Shown here: piece by piece, positions 1 through 11,700 of the stretch
How the letters are laid out: the number at the start of each line of letters is the position of its first letter
Numbering within the stretch: position 1 is the first letter of the stretch
Origin: Enoplolaimus lenunculus
Taxonomy: Eukaryota; Nematoda; Enoplea; Enoplida; Thoracostomopsidae
NCBI GenBank assembly: GCA_030248215.1
Contig: JASANG010003490.1
Location: 62,001-126,000, forward strand
Direction of reading: 5' to 3'
DNA: 64,000 bases
Position numbers and translations under genes: made by a program
Notes under the pieces: model-generated
The model's input: only the letters and a program-made list of their open reading frames with translations
What the model was told of the DNA's origin: nothing
Databases searched by the model: none

Positions 1-1282
1 TAACATTGGTCGAAACTATTATAAGGGTGTTATCAGTTTTAGTACATTACGGAATGTGGTTTGTTTATGATTTTGTACTTGTGCTATGTAACGTAACCAG
101 GCGAGTTTGACGCAAATTTTGTAAAATAAAAAGTTATCGAACAGTATCGTTTAGGGATCGTTGTACTGGAACATGATGTGAGCAGAACACAATATTGTTG
201 TGCAATAAATGTGACACGGTTTGAACACTTTCAATATGCTGGAAACATACTTTTTCATACAAAGCATGCTTGCTCATTTTAGCTGAATTTTTGCCTTCGA
301 GAAAACTCTTCCGCACTAATTTTTTACTGTAATTACTCATTTTTAGAGTTTTATGAAGTGATGTATTGTGAATTAAACTAAAAGTTTTGACTCGAAATTT
401 TTCACACGCTTTTAAAAGATGATTGTGCTAATGTGGCATTCACATCATTATATTTTGGTTTCCGTCATAAATTGGCATTGGTGTGGAATTAAGAGTTTGC
501 CGTTCGACGGTCCAATCGAGTAGCTAAGCTTCCAACTGCACGTGGAAAGCTATTGTAGGTCGCGCAACAAAATTCTATTTTGTTAACACTGCATTATTTT
601 GAACAGTCAGGCTTCTACCAATACAAAAACTTACAAACGGTATCGTTAACGTTAATACAAATTAAAATAACGGTAAAAAGTTTCCGCAAAAACTGATCAG
701 GATGGGATCTCGCGAACTTACCATGGCGGAAACACTTGACATTCCTCGTTCTGAATGTATTTTCAACAGCCAGAAGCGTCGTTTACAGTAATTCACAAAT
801 GGGCATGGAGACAATTTCAACCAGCAGAAAAATGCCACGCAACCAACAAATCAGCGAACACAATGACAAATCTGTTCGAGCTCAAGTTGTTCCAATGTCG
901 ACGTCTGTGTTTAAACGTCAGATTCAAGATTAATTCTGCCAGCTATCGATGCGTCTACTCAAGCGACAGCCGACACCGATGCGCATTTTGCCAAAGTGAC
1001 CTTGCCAAAGGTAACTCCGCGCGAACAAGTTAAACAGACTGATCCAAGACTAAGGCCTATTTACGGGATTGTTCACGCCGACGACATACCAATGCCACTG
1101 GGGGCCGAAAATTTGTGTGTCACCTGTTTATAACATGCAAACTGCTTCGAAACGAATAGTTTGCCAGAAATCATTAAAGTGTGCGAATGTTGTCATTACA
1201 ACCCAACAATCAACAATGTGAGAGAAATAGTCGAAGTGTTCGAATGCGTTCATTATAGTCAAACAACCAGTTATCAGATGGA
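1..1282. other. gene-poor stretch
   Basis: AT-rich sequence with only short open frames (the longest about 90 codons, overlapping in two frames near 736-1033). I see no splice-consistent exon, no domain and no repeat shared with the rest of the window. Confidence 0.5.
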
Positions 1283-1498
1283 TGGCCCATGTTAGTTTAA
1301 TGGGCGTCCAGGTTTCTGGTGGGTTCATAAAACAGTAGGTTCAGATTCTAGATTATATTTGTTGCTTAGGTTTAGGCTTAGGTTTAGGTTTGGGCTTAGG
1401 CTTAGGCTTAACAACGCATTTTTGCAACGCTTAGGCTTAGGCTTAGGCTTAGGAACACGCTTAATCTACTGTTACGCCCCTTAAAATATCATTGACCA
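1283..1498. mobile_element. MITE with TTAGGC telomere-like core (family T, copy 1)
   Basis: The ends are imperfect inverted repeats of about 25 bp: the left begins TGGCCCATGTTAG and the reverse complement of the right begins TGGTCAATGATAT, both running on to a GGGCGT block. The flanks share CAGATGGA, which partly overlaps the right end, so a 6-8 bp target duplication is likely. The interior (about 1366-1455) is built of TTAGGC and TTTAGG hexamers split by the spacer AACAACGCATTTTTGCAACG. No coding capacity. The right arm, with its ATCTACTGTTACG block, matches the copy at 56286-56466. Confidence 0.75.
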
Positions 1499-2092
1499 GA
1501 TGGATTATAAAATCACCAATCGTGGTCACAGTAATGGTGAAAGCTCTGAACAACCTTCTACTTTGTACGACGGTGGATCGTTGTTACCGGTGGGCGACCA
1601 TGCTGAAGTGGCGACTACCGCAGAAATTCGACGACGACGACTCAATCCCGGCCGTGGTGCTGGTGAGCTACGTGCATAGAAATGGCGCGAGCGACAGCAA
1701 CAGGAATGTTAATGGCGATTGTATAACGAATGCATGCCAACTAAAACTGAGCTGTTGTTTTAGTTTATAATGATGAATGCTAGCTTGTGCTAAGGGATCT
1801 ACACTCACGAGAAAGAAACCCATGTTGCATGCCTTATCTAGCATGCCTTGCCATATATTCAGACACACATCCAAACAAACAAATTATACAAACGCACACC
1901 CAAACAAACAAATATATAAAAACAAAGAATAACAACACATACAAGTAATAAATACATGTTATTCAGGTTTATTGTACACCGGGGGTTTCCAGCTTTGCTT
2001 TCTCTAATGTGCCTTTTGCTGGACATGCTTGATATTGCATTTTGCAAAATTTGCCAAAATGCTCTGACTTCTTGAAGCAAACAAAATGTCAA
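1499..2092. other. gene-poor stretch
   Basis: One open frame of 92 codons (1492-1770) overlaps the end of the neighbouring element and has no recognisable domain. Around 1860-1950 there is a run rich in AAACAAACAAAT and ACACA. Nothing else supported. Confidence 0.45.
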
Positions 2093-2096
2093 ATAA

Positions 2097-2356
2097 CCCT
2101 TTCACTCATAGAGTATACTATGAGCAACAAATACAATAATACACGAGCAATATAGACACTGTGAGCAGTGTTTAACAATCGTAACATATGCGCAGAGCAA
2201 AATTTCCATAAGACGTGAGAGCCCCCTCAGGCTCGAGCGTTAAACTCGTACAGCTCAGTGGTCATTGTAAACGCCTCCCACCTGTGAGACTGGGGTTCGA
2301 ATCTTACCTTGAAATTACGCCTCGTTTGAAATTGAAAATATTCATGTGAGAAAGGG
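2097..2356 (+). mobile_element. TTAA-flanked piggyBac-like MITE with tRNA-like core, copy A
   Basis: This 260-bp element starts CCCTTTCACTCATAG and ends CATGTGAGAAAGGG. It is flanked by ATAA on the left and TTAA on the right, the target and CCC...GGG termini of piggyBac-type elements. The centre (about 2218-2310) is tRNA-like: an A-box-like AGCTCAGTGGTC and a B-box-like GGGTTCGAATCTTACC about 33 bases apart, as in tRNA-derived SINEs. A block GTGTTTAACAAT and AAGACGTGAG lies upstream of the core in both this copy and the one at 28406-28666. It has no protein-coding capacity. A plain SINE is the alternative, but inverted ends and TTAA are not SINE traits. Confidence 0.75.
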
Positions 2357-2360
2357 TTAA

Positions 2361-3077
2361 ACAAATGTTTTTGATATTTTCTACTGGTTGTTGTGTACAA
2401 TTGCATTATATAATCGCTTCGAAATTTGTAAACGGTCAGCAGCTTCCGAAATTTGGACGTGGTAGCAATAAACACGATTTGGCTTTATTTTCTAACTGGC
2501 AGGTTTTCATTGCGTGGCTTAACACTTGTACGCCTGAACTAAAGTTCACCGTTCGTTAGTACCCCAGCTAGCTTGTTTTATGCCTGAGCCAATGCTCTGA
2601 GTTTGCCGTTGTATTTCTTAGCCCAGCTTTCTAAGCCTCAGAACATCTCGCGCTCGCTCCCTCGCCTAAATCCAACTTTGTCAGTAATTACAGCAGCCGT
2701 TAGTTATAGCCCGAACAACAAAGACCAGCCTAGCTATCTTAGACAAGCATTTCTATATTCTATTGGCTGTCCGTTGTGAACGGCTATACTCAATCTTGTT
2801 AGTGGCGTCCGGTAACTGCGGCCATTTGCCTGCGCACATTTGCGGCGACATTAATACCCTGTGCCTTAGTTCGCCTGGTCATTGATTGCTGCGGCGTCTA
2901 CTTTGCCTGTAACAATCAGGAACAGCGATACGGCTGCGCATTAATTGCGGTGTCTTACCAGCATAACGGCAACGTTACACGTTTAACAGAGTTCAAATCT
3001 AGTTGGCGTATTTCGCACAACCTTGCCAGTTACTGCGTTGAAAGGGTTTGCAGATAGCTGTATTTCGTCTAAAGCCG
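2361..3077. other. gene-poor stretch
   Basis: Somewhat richer in G+C than its surroundings (about 2560-3000). No open frame longer than about 64 codons and no repeat partner seen. Confidence 0.4.
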
Positions 3078-3341
3078 TATTCACACGTGCAAGTTTTTAC
3101 TGCGTGAACTTACAGCTGCAAATTGCACGCAGAACAGACATTTTTCATCATCTAATGAGAAAGCGGCTGCAACAAATTCAGTGAACTTGCATGGTTATTT
3201 ACACATGTGAACTAAATTCCTAGCTATGATTTTTAATGAATTAATTACAGCTGCAAGTTTTTCGAACGGTATTTTGGGCTAACCTTGCAAGTGCAAGTTG
3301 CAGCTGCAAGTTCTCGCAGCAAAAACTTGCACGTGTGAATA
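3078..3341. mobile_element. MITE, TTCACACGTGCAAG family, complete copy
   Basis: Inverted ends of about 20 bp: TATTCACACGTGCAAGTTTT on the left and its near-perfect complement on the right. The TA at each end could be the target duplication. The 264-bp interior repeats CAGCTGCAAGTT-type blocks and has no coding capacity. A shortened copy in opposite orientation lies at 22258-22479. The superfamily is not certain. Confidence 0.75.
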
Positions 3342-6300
3342 GGGTTTTACTGAAATGGTTGCTACAAATGATTTGTTCGAATGAAAGTTATAAAATTCGA
3401 AGTGAAAACGGAAATATTTTGTAAATGAGATGATTGTTTATTTCGCTCGGAAAGGTATTATTTGTATGATAACTCAACGGAGTGGGTTGCACTCTTTCGA
3501 CCAGACGATGCAACGTTTTACCTTCGCAGAAGTGTCATGTTCAGCTAATAGTTTTTAGTAATTCTGTACTATTGCTAACAAAGTAATTAGGTTACATTAG
3601 TATTTGTCTAAATAGCAGTACATGCGCACGGGCTATAATGATGTAAATATAGAATGCTTAAAGCATACTGTTAAATTCGTGTATGTATCTCAAACTTCTA
3701 TTCGAGTACTTTTTATATACTTTTCTGCTTTTCTTCGTTCTTCGCCCCAGTCGAGCAAGAAGTCTTCTAACTAACTACTAAAGGACCAGTGTTCGAGCAA
3801 ATCGATCCGTAGAATAAATGCAATATTTATAATGTTTTAACAGTTATTTATGATAAGAACTTTTATACAAATAAATTTATGGACAGTGATTGAACATTTG
3901 TTCAATAATAGTAATTCTTCTAAACTTTTAATCCGCATATCGTAGTAATTATGTTGTGATTGAGTTGCCGTGTCAATAGTTGAGAATTCCTGTTGTTCAC
4001 CAGGTAAAAATGCTAAAGGCATACAGATTTCTGCATCAATAAAATTTAATTTTGACGAATTTTTGTTTGTCAAACCAACTTTTTAAATTAACAAGCAAAC
4101 GTTAATACGAAAAATTTTAACATAGTTTGGCAAGTATGTTTATTTATATGTTCAGTTTGCTTTGTTATGTTGTTATTTTATTTTAATAATGAGTATGGTT
4201 GACCATTTTGTGACACAATACACGATAACTGAAACTTTTTTCATTAAACATGTGGTAATTCCAATTATACGTATGATAATAAATGCAATCATACGAATGA
4301 TAATGAAGTATATACTAAAATTAATGTTATCCATGTATCAGCATGTTAGCTTAATAACCAAGGTTTTCGCTGTTTTTCGTATTGCTCGGACAGGCCAAAA
4401 TTCCTCATTCCGCCACTGTTTAAATAATATACGTCATTTCATGATCCGGCTAATACAGCTTTAGGTAAAGGTAATATAAATCAGGATATTTCTAAGAGCC
4501 AAACATATTTGTAAGAGCCAAACATCGCGGCGACTATTCAATTTGTAAATAAGGTGCTGTGGTGGAAGACAAAAGATCTGGTCGCATATATTCACGCCCG
4601 AGTCCACACCTGAAACTTTGCTCACCTTGATATACCGCAAAATCGCTAATAATAAACGTTGCGGTAGGTATATTCACACAGGTTGTAGCAATATTTCAGG
4701 CTGAACAAGGCAGAAGGTGTGTTAAATAAATTCGTCTCGGTCCGATTGATAAATTAATCTCTTCGACTCCTGGACATTGAAGTTTCGTATAAAATTTATT
4801 AAGCATTTACAGTGGTACATTATCTAACCATCGTTAACAATTTAATTATTTTGTCTTATGATCTACACTATTTAGTTGATTTCTTCGATCTCGGCTCCCA
4901 AAAATTCAATGTACTCGGAATGTCTACAGAATAGAACGTAATTAACCAGTTTGCTGCTCTGTTAATTATTGCAAAATTATAGCACATTAAAATTATGATG
5001 TTTTCAAATTGCGCAACTTGTATCCACTGGGTAGGCTTTGATGCAGCGTTAGGCGGCTGGTTAAATAATATAAGTCACTCAGCGCCTTAATTAATACTGT
5101 GTTGTTTATATATACGTAAAAACGGTAATCTGAAAATACCTATAAACAGTTTTCGTTCATTAATGCTCGAAACAAATTGAGTTTAAACTGTCAACATTCC
5201 ACATTTTTCAGGCGCAGCTGTTTTACCAAATAAACCAATCGGAATTCTAAATTAGAATTCACCAAAATATAGGAAAATTTTTGAGCAAAAATTTTAAAGC
5301 AACAGTATTATTATCTGCTATTGGCAACACAGGTCAGAATAAGAACACGCAGTGACTTTGGTGCTAAAAATAAAAAATTGACAGTCGGAGATTCAGAATT
5401 GGTTGGAATAGCCGTGAGCTTTGGACTCTGATAATTGGTAGTTGAAATACAATGTTAATTCGTTTCGGAGCAACATGATTGGTTGGCTTCAAACAATCGA
5501 AAAAATTGCTGTCCGTGGCCACTAATTTCTTGTTTTGCACTGAAAAAACATGGCATAAAGCCACGTCTCACAACCACAAATAGGTTAAAATTACAGAAAA
5601 AAAATCAAAACTATTCACCTGATCTGGGTTTTTGCAAGAAAACATCAAATGAAATGACAACGTTGAACTTTGCAAGACATTGGTTGGTCAAGGTTAATGA
5701 AATAACATCTCTTTTGAAACTGAAGTTTTCAAATGAAACAACGTCTATATACGAATTGAAGAATGAATGAAATTTGACATATCCGGCATTTGAAATAATT
5801 TCCGCTGCTGTGATTAACAAAATACCGAAATTTAATAGCGTGATACAAAATGTTTTATTTACAAAAGTTTTAAAGTGATAAACTGTTTTGTTTTTGCAGT
5901 AACAGCTCGACTACAACACTAAAATTTCAATTAGGATTTCGCAAAAAAATCTAATATATGTATGACGTAAGCTAAACTGCTATTTAGGCCAACCCCAAGT
6001 TGGTCAAAGCCAATCTGCTATTCTATGTAATACCAGTTCGGCCTAGGCTAAACTGTTATTGAACAGACTGTAGAATTAAATTTAAGCATATAAATGAGAA
6101 GTTTTACGGTTTACCAATCAATGTTGGATTTGTATATTATTCCAATAAATCTAAAAATTGCGGTTTAGCTTATGAATCTAGGTAGTTGAACTTCAAACCT
6201 TAAGCAGCTGGAAAAGTGAATTACGGCTGGTTTCCAACTAACGACCTATGGATGCTTGGTCAAACTTTCTACGACTACGTCACGCGGATCGCTTCTTCAA

Positions 6301-7098
6301 GTGCTTTTCATCATCGACTATACACGTCGACAAAAATTGTGCGGACAAGCGTTAATACTATATCGTGCAATGGATCACAATGTTTGCAGTTTATCGTCTA
6401 TCATGTCGCACATGCATACATGCCCGAAATTTTACTTTCATTGATCATCCACGATATTGTTGACTGAATATGTATACCATATTCATACGTGGAAATCTAC
6501 CATTGCACTTTCACATCGTGGACGTGGACCCAATATCAGACTAGATAGGATCCGTCGTGATGGGACATCAGACCTCCTTTAAACAGTTGAAAATGCAGTC
6601 ATACTATATACTAAGGGTGGCTAGTACTAGCGACCTGCGGAGCGCTAATCGAACGCTCTGTCACTAATTTATGCCTAAAGGTAATTTCAGTGTTACAGAT
6701 AAAATAATTAAATAATTGAATGCTTTATATACTGAGTTTTAGAAATCTTACTTAAATATTTACAAATCCACCTATTTTCGAACACAAACAGATAACGCCA
6801 AATCAGAGCCATTGTCATAACAAGAAAATAACAGTTTTATTTTATATTAGATGTACGATGAGTCTATAATTTCAGTTAAGTTTGTATTGCTGAATTGTTA
6901 ATCTGTGATATATTAAAATTAAGTTAGCGACTTTAGTATTTATTTAACATAAGTTAGCTCTCAGAAACGACAAAATGGTTTAGCAATTACTTAGCACGTA
7001 CATAAGTACTAAGTTGCACTGAAGTAGGATTCTAGAATCCAAGTAATTATCTCAGTAGCAAAAACATCGTATATATTAACCCGCATCATTATGACCGA
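3342..7098. other. long gene-poor stretch
   Basis: Mostly AT-rich sequence. Open frames reach 100 codons (4162-4464), composed of hydrophobic AT-rich codons with no domain. Two short direct copies of TAAGAGCCAAACAT lie near 4492 and 4513. A degenerate TTGGTC/GGCCTAGGC area lies near 5985-6055. Nothing else supported. Confidence 0.4.
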
Positions 7099-7263
7099 CA
7101 GGGATGTAGCCAGGTTTTAAGTTCAGAAGAGGATAATTGCGCCATTGTATCGGACGGGAAAGTTTTTTGACCTTCGCATTAGTCTGTAAAACATCCTTTT
7201 CCTGCTCTTTTAAGAAATTTCGAGTTGAATATTTTGCACAGTGCCACCTTCCACACGCCCCTG
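7099..7263. mobile_element. probable hAT-like MITE
   Basis: The left end CAGGGATGTAGCCAGG and the reverse complement of the right end CAGGGGCGTGTGGAAGG are similar. The flanking octamers ATGACCGA and TTGGCCGA agree at 6 of 8 positions, as expected for an aged hAT target duplication. The GTAGCC head resembles the better-preserved elements at 45357-45473 and 46038-46197. The minus-strand open frame that spans this element is therefore not treated as a gene. Confidence 0.45.
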
Positions 7264-8502
7264 TTGGCCGAATAATCGCAGCAACATTTCCAATACTGAT
7301 GCAGATATTCCAGAATATATCTTTAATATACCTATAGACGAAATAAAAGCAAATAAAACACTGATTTGGTAGCACGACTCCTTCTACTGTTTTCTTACAA
7401 AACTTAATTATTATTAAAGCCAGTTTACTTGCACTTGTTATAAGAATATAATATTCTGATATTCAGCAGTTCAGCACCAATTGGACTTTAGTTCTGAGGT
7501 TGGTGTAAATTTGCTAGGATTGCCACTACTTACATTACGGCATTCCCCAGTCTAAACCTGGATTTGTTTTGCTGAAGATGTAAAATCTTCTTTTAGTTTT
7601 TTTTTACATTTGAACGACGCTACAAATCATAATACCCTCTTTGACTTTTACATCTGCTGTTGACGTTTGGTGCCAAATATCCAAAACAGTTACGACGGCT
7701 TATGTTTGGCTCTCACTTGCTGCTGTTGTTTCGTTATAAAACTAATACATTAAGTGATAAAAAATCGTACACATTTGAAATTGACTTTCTGTTCAAACCG
7801 CAGATATTAAGATTATTAACTGATGTAGCATACCAAAAGAGACGTGATTAACAAACACCACTGCTAAACACACCACACAAGTTTCTGCTTGGTACGTTGA
7901 ACTGTTTTCTAACAGATAAGCTATGCCTTTTACACAATTTGATTTTGTTTCTAGGAGTTTCCATTTTCAATTTCTAAATTTAATTTCATACAAAATACAA
8001 TACGACATAAACTGCTTAATATTGTTAAACAAAAATCTGTTGTTAATTTCTGCAATTTTTTCCACTCTTGGGTAGTTTCATTTTTTTTAAAATTCATTAT
8101 TTATATAAGCTACAATTTTGAAAAGAAGTTATTAAGGGATATGAGTTGGAGTTACATTAATGCGTAATTTTGAGTAACTTGGTTTCCAGGATGGCAACTT
8201 TGACTTGAATGAAACTAATGCTTGTCCACAACACCGAAGTTCTTTACATTGACGAGTTCTTAAAATGAAGTTCAGTTTTGAAAGGTGATATTTCAGCTAT
8301 TTCTACGTGGAACCTAGTTCTCAATCAGGTGTGCAAAAAACGACAAAATTTAACTCATACCAGAGGCATATGCCAAAAATTTAACCTAATCCATCTCTGT
8401 CCCATTTAAGAACATGAAGGTGTTGGTTAGCGGTAAACATAATCAGTCAGAAGCGAAAAGATTTACAAAAAATCAATCGAGTGCCATCGTAGTGCACACG
8501 TT
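7264..8502. other. gene-poor stretch
   Basis: AT-rich with poly-T runs near 7595 and 8085. No convincing exon, RNA gene or repeat. Confidence 0.4.
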
Positions 8503-8723
8503 GGACCGTATACTCAATTTTCTATTGCACCTATTACCAGTTAGCGATAGGTTTTCAAAACCAAACCAGTGTCTGTGCTATTTTAAAATTTATCGTATCT
8601 GGAGAATGCTAGCAACGCATAAAACAGGCTGAGTTTTATAGAGTTTGATTCAATGTTTCAAAGGTTATAAGATCTGTTACCAATTGGTGATATCTGCTTC
8701 ACACAGCTGAAAAAATATGGGCC
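8503..8723. mobile_element. Harbinger-like MITE, degenerate copy
   Basis: Inverted arms of about 60 bp, diverged, with the sub-terminal block CACCTATTACCAGTTAGCGATAGG also present at 21200-21230. The outer end is GGACCGTATACTCA on the left and GGCCCATATTTTTTCA as the complement of the right. The better copy at 21181-21398 has a TAA target duplication; none can be read here. Confidence 0.6.
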
Positions 8724-11700
8724 TTTAATTTGTGTTTAATGAAGCGAGCTGTGATACGTGTATTATTGGCGCAGCCAGTTGCTATTTGATTGTGAAAAAT
8801 CAGCTCAATTGAATCAAAAAGTATATGTCAGAATAGTTCTAGACCCAATATTAAAATCATACGTTTTAATTATTAACAGCACAACGAATAACACCCGTAC
8901 CCATTTGTTTGCAATGAGGTTCTGTGAATTTTCTTACAATTTTGCGTTTATTTTAAACAGGCAAAATGGGACGGAATTATTTATTTGACAAATCGAATTT
9001 GGTTTCAATTCAGATGTTTCTTTACAAAAATATATTACCTTTTTAGTATCGAACGTTTTCACAAGTTTAATTTTCAGAGCTTTGCGCAACTTTGATGGCG
9101 TTTAATATGGCTACAGGGAAAATGTAGAAAATCATGTTGCGATTGTCTGTAAATGCAAAGCAACAAGCTTGCCCCAAAAGGTTAGCTATTGATTTTTAAA
9201 CACGATAACTTGCTAATGAAAGACATGAAACAGCGCGCAAGTAAATGTATCACTCGGTCCAAATTAACAAACGAGTAGTTAATCGTAAGTTGGCTTAACT
9301 TTGTAGTGAATGTGTTATTCAATATAATATTAGCTTAAATATGTTATCCACCACATTTCTACTATAATTAGCAGTATAATAATTACTAATTTTTACTCGA
9401 AATATCGCAGAAAATGAAAAATATTAATCTTGAATCAGAAATTATTGTAATCATAAGCTGCTATAAGCTGATTTCTGAGCCGTTTTCGAGTAAATTAATT
9501 TTATATTTATAGAAATGAAAAACAAAAAAAACAACGTTGAGTAAAGCAAAATTCGTTAGCAGTAGATTTAATAAAAATAAGGTTTAGCTTAATTGATCAA
9601 TTTATCGTTCATTAGCTGCAAAATAGAATTCAAATGCATTGATTTCGCTGAAAAACGACTGGATATAAATAATGTTAATGATTAATAAATCAAAAACACT
9701 TAAATTTTGAGTTTATATTAATTTCAAAGCTTTAACACAAAATCTAAGTTTGAATTAATAGAAAAGCAGTATTTGAATTTACAGAGCATATATATTCAGC
9801 GTAACCTACGCACTTAAACTTACTTGTTTTCACCTAAATTAAGCTTAATCATGATTATATAAATTTATAGCAGAATTCAATAATAATTGTAGTCGTTGCT
9901 AGCGTAAACCAAATGTTTGTTAGTATAAAGGGCTAAGAATGAATACTGGTTTATTAATGGAGCTAGTTAGACCCGAGAATCTGAATCTAAGTTATTTGTT
10001 TAAACCATTTTCATCAGTGACGTAACAGCAAAAAAAAGCAATCACTAAACTAGCTTTTGTTCGCTAGTTCTCTCATAATTAGACTTGAAAGCAATGAAAA
10101 TGGAAAATACCTTCCCTGATGTCGTGCATTCTATAATGAAAAAACTACGGTTGTTGCGGCGGATCAACAGAATTTTGGTTTTAAAATCTGGACGGCGGCC
10201 TCACAGCCCGTAAGGTTGCTAAACCCCTGACACAATGATGCAAGTATATCAAGTATACACCTTAAAAACTTCGAAACAGGTCTACATATTTAAACCGTAC
10301 ATCCAAATGTAAAAAGGCGCATAAAAATGCGGTATGTAAGTGTCAAGTAACCATAAGACTAAAATATTCTAGACTGTTCATTCTAACACCAAAATGAAGC
10401 CGCGCAATTAGAAATATTTAATAAATGAAATAAGAAGATTTCCGTGATGTGGCACAGAAAATTTTGTTAGCTCTTATAATAAAGTTGAAAAATACTCGGT
10501 CCGGGGGCCAATCTTTAACGGGCAGCACTTTCTTTCGCTTCTACGTTAGAAGCGTGTCTGCCAAAAAGCGACAAATAGATTGTTCAGTTGCTGAAAAAAC
10601 ACACTAAACCAAGCAAACCAATTGCTCAATAGCATGTGATATAGAAGTAGCACAGCACAAAAAACCTACAACCAGTTTCAGCCCGAAGCCTATTATAACC
10701 ACAAACCTGCAAACGGCAATAGAGCCAGCGAAGAGAATAAAAACACAAACACACCGATATATATTCAACTATACTCAAACAACAAAAGTACTCTTTGCCT
10801 ATGGCATTCTGGCACAAATGCTGCTAGCAGTTATGGTTCGCATGCATGTTCTAAGCTCAAATAGCCTAATGCCTAAATACTCAAATTTCACCCTGGCGCA
10901 GAAACGAGCAAGCGAGCAGAAAGATAGAGACTCTATTCCCCCACGCATTATAGTAATTTAGTTCGCGTCAGAGCAACCAACCATTTTCGCTGTCACTGCT
11001 GCTTGTGTGTGTGTGCCTGTGTTTCGTGCAATATGCAAATGAGTAAAACTCTCTCTCTCACACAATTTGTGACAACGTAATTACCCTTGGGCAAACTCGA
11101 GTTCAGACACACATATTAAGCTCGAAATCATGTTGAGTATATATGAGAAAGCTGTAAATATAAAACTAGCGAAAAGTGGGGGTACTGACAGCATATAGGA
11201 ATATATTTTACTTTCCGAAATTTCTGCCGAACCGACATCAAAGACGTTTACAGGACACCTGTTCCTTCTTCTTAGGCGTCGAAATTTTTTTTCAAGTGTA
11301 TACAATCCAAAAATGACATCGTGGCTATGCCCCTTCTCTGAATATAGCGCAAAAATAAACTGTATAATGAACATACATGATTTATACGTACATTATTATA
11401 TACATAATAACAAGAATAATAATATAGAACAAAATAATAATATATAACAACAAAAGGCCCAAAAATAAAACGCTCGAGTCGACCAAATCCGTCCCGCTTT
11501 AACCTACAAATGGGCACACACACACAACCATGACCAGCTTTCAAGTGAACAAAACACCGACAATGCAGAAATGCATGCGCGGCTCAGACGCCACAGTGTA
11601 GTTGAATTTCACTTCGGGAGGATATAACCTTATAAATAAGAAAATTTTCGACCTCTACAATCTAGAAGTTTATTATTCTAAAGTTAAAAAGTAGTTTTTC

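Noticed and set aside
2218-2310. Genuine tRNA gene
   Set aside because: The A- and B-box-like motifs are present, but the acceptor and anticodon stems do not pair cleanly, and the same core recurs inside a second mobile element; read as a tRNA-derived repeat.
7076-7375. 99-codon minus-strand frame
   Set aside because: Overlaps a probable hAT-like MITE and a competing plus-strand frame; no domain.
11081-11544. Two overlapping minus-strand frames of 90-97 codons
   Set aside because: AT-rich, Tyr/Phe/Ile-heavy translations with no domain or splice support.
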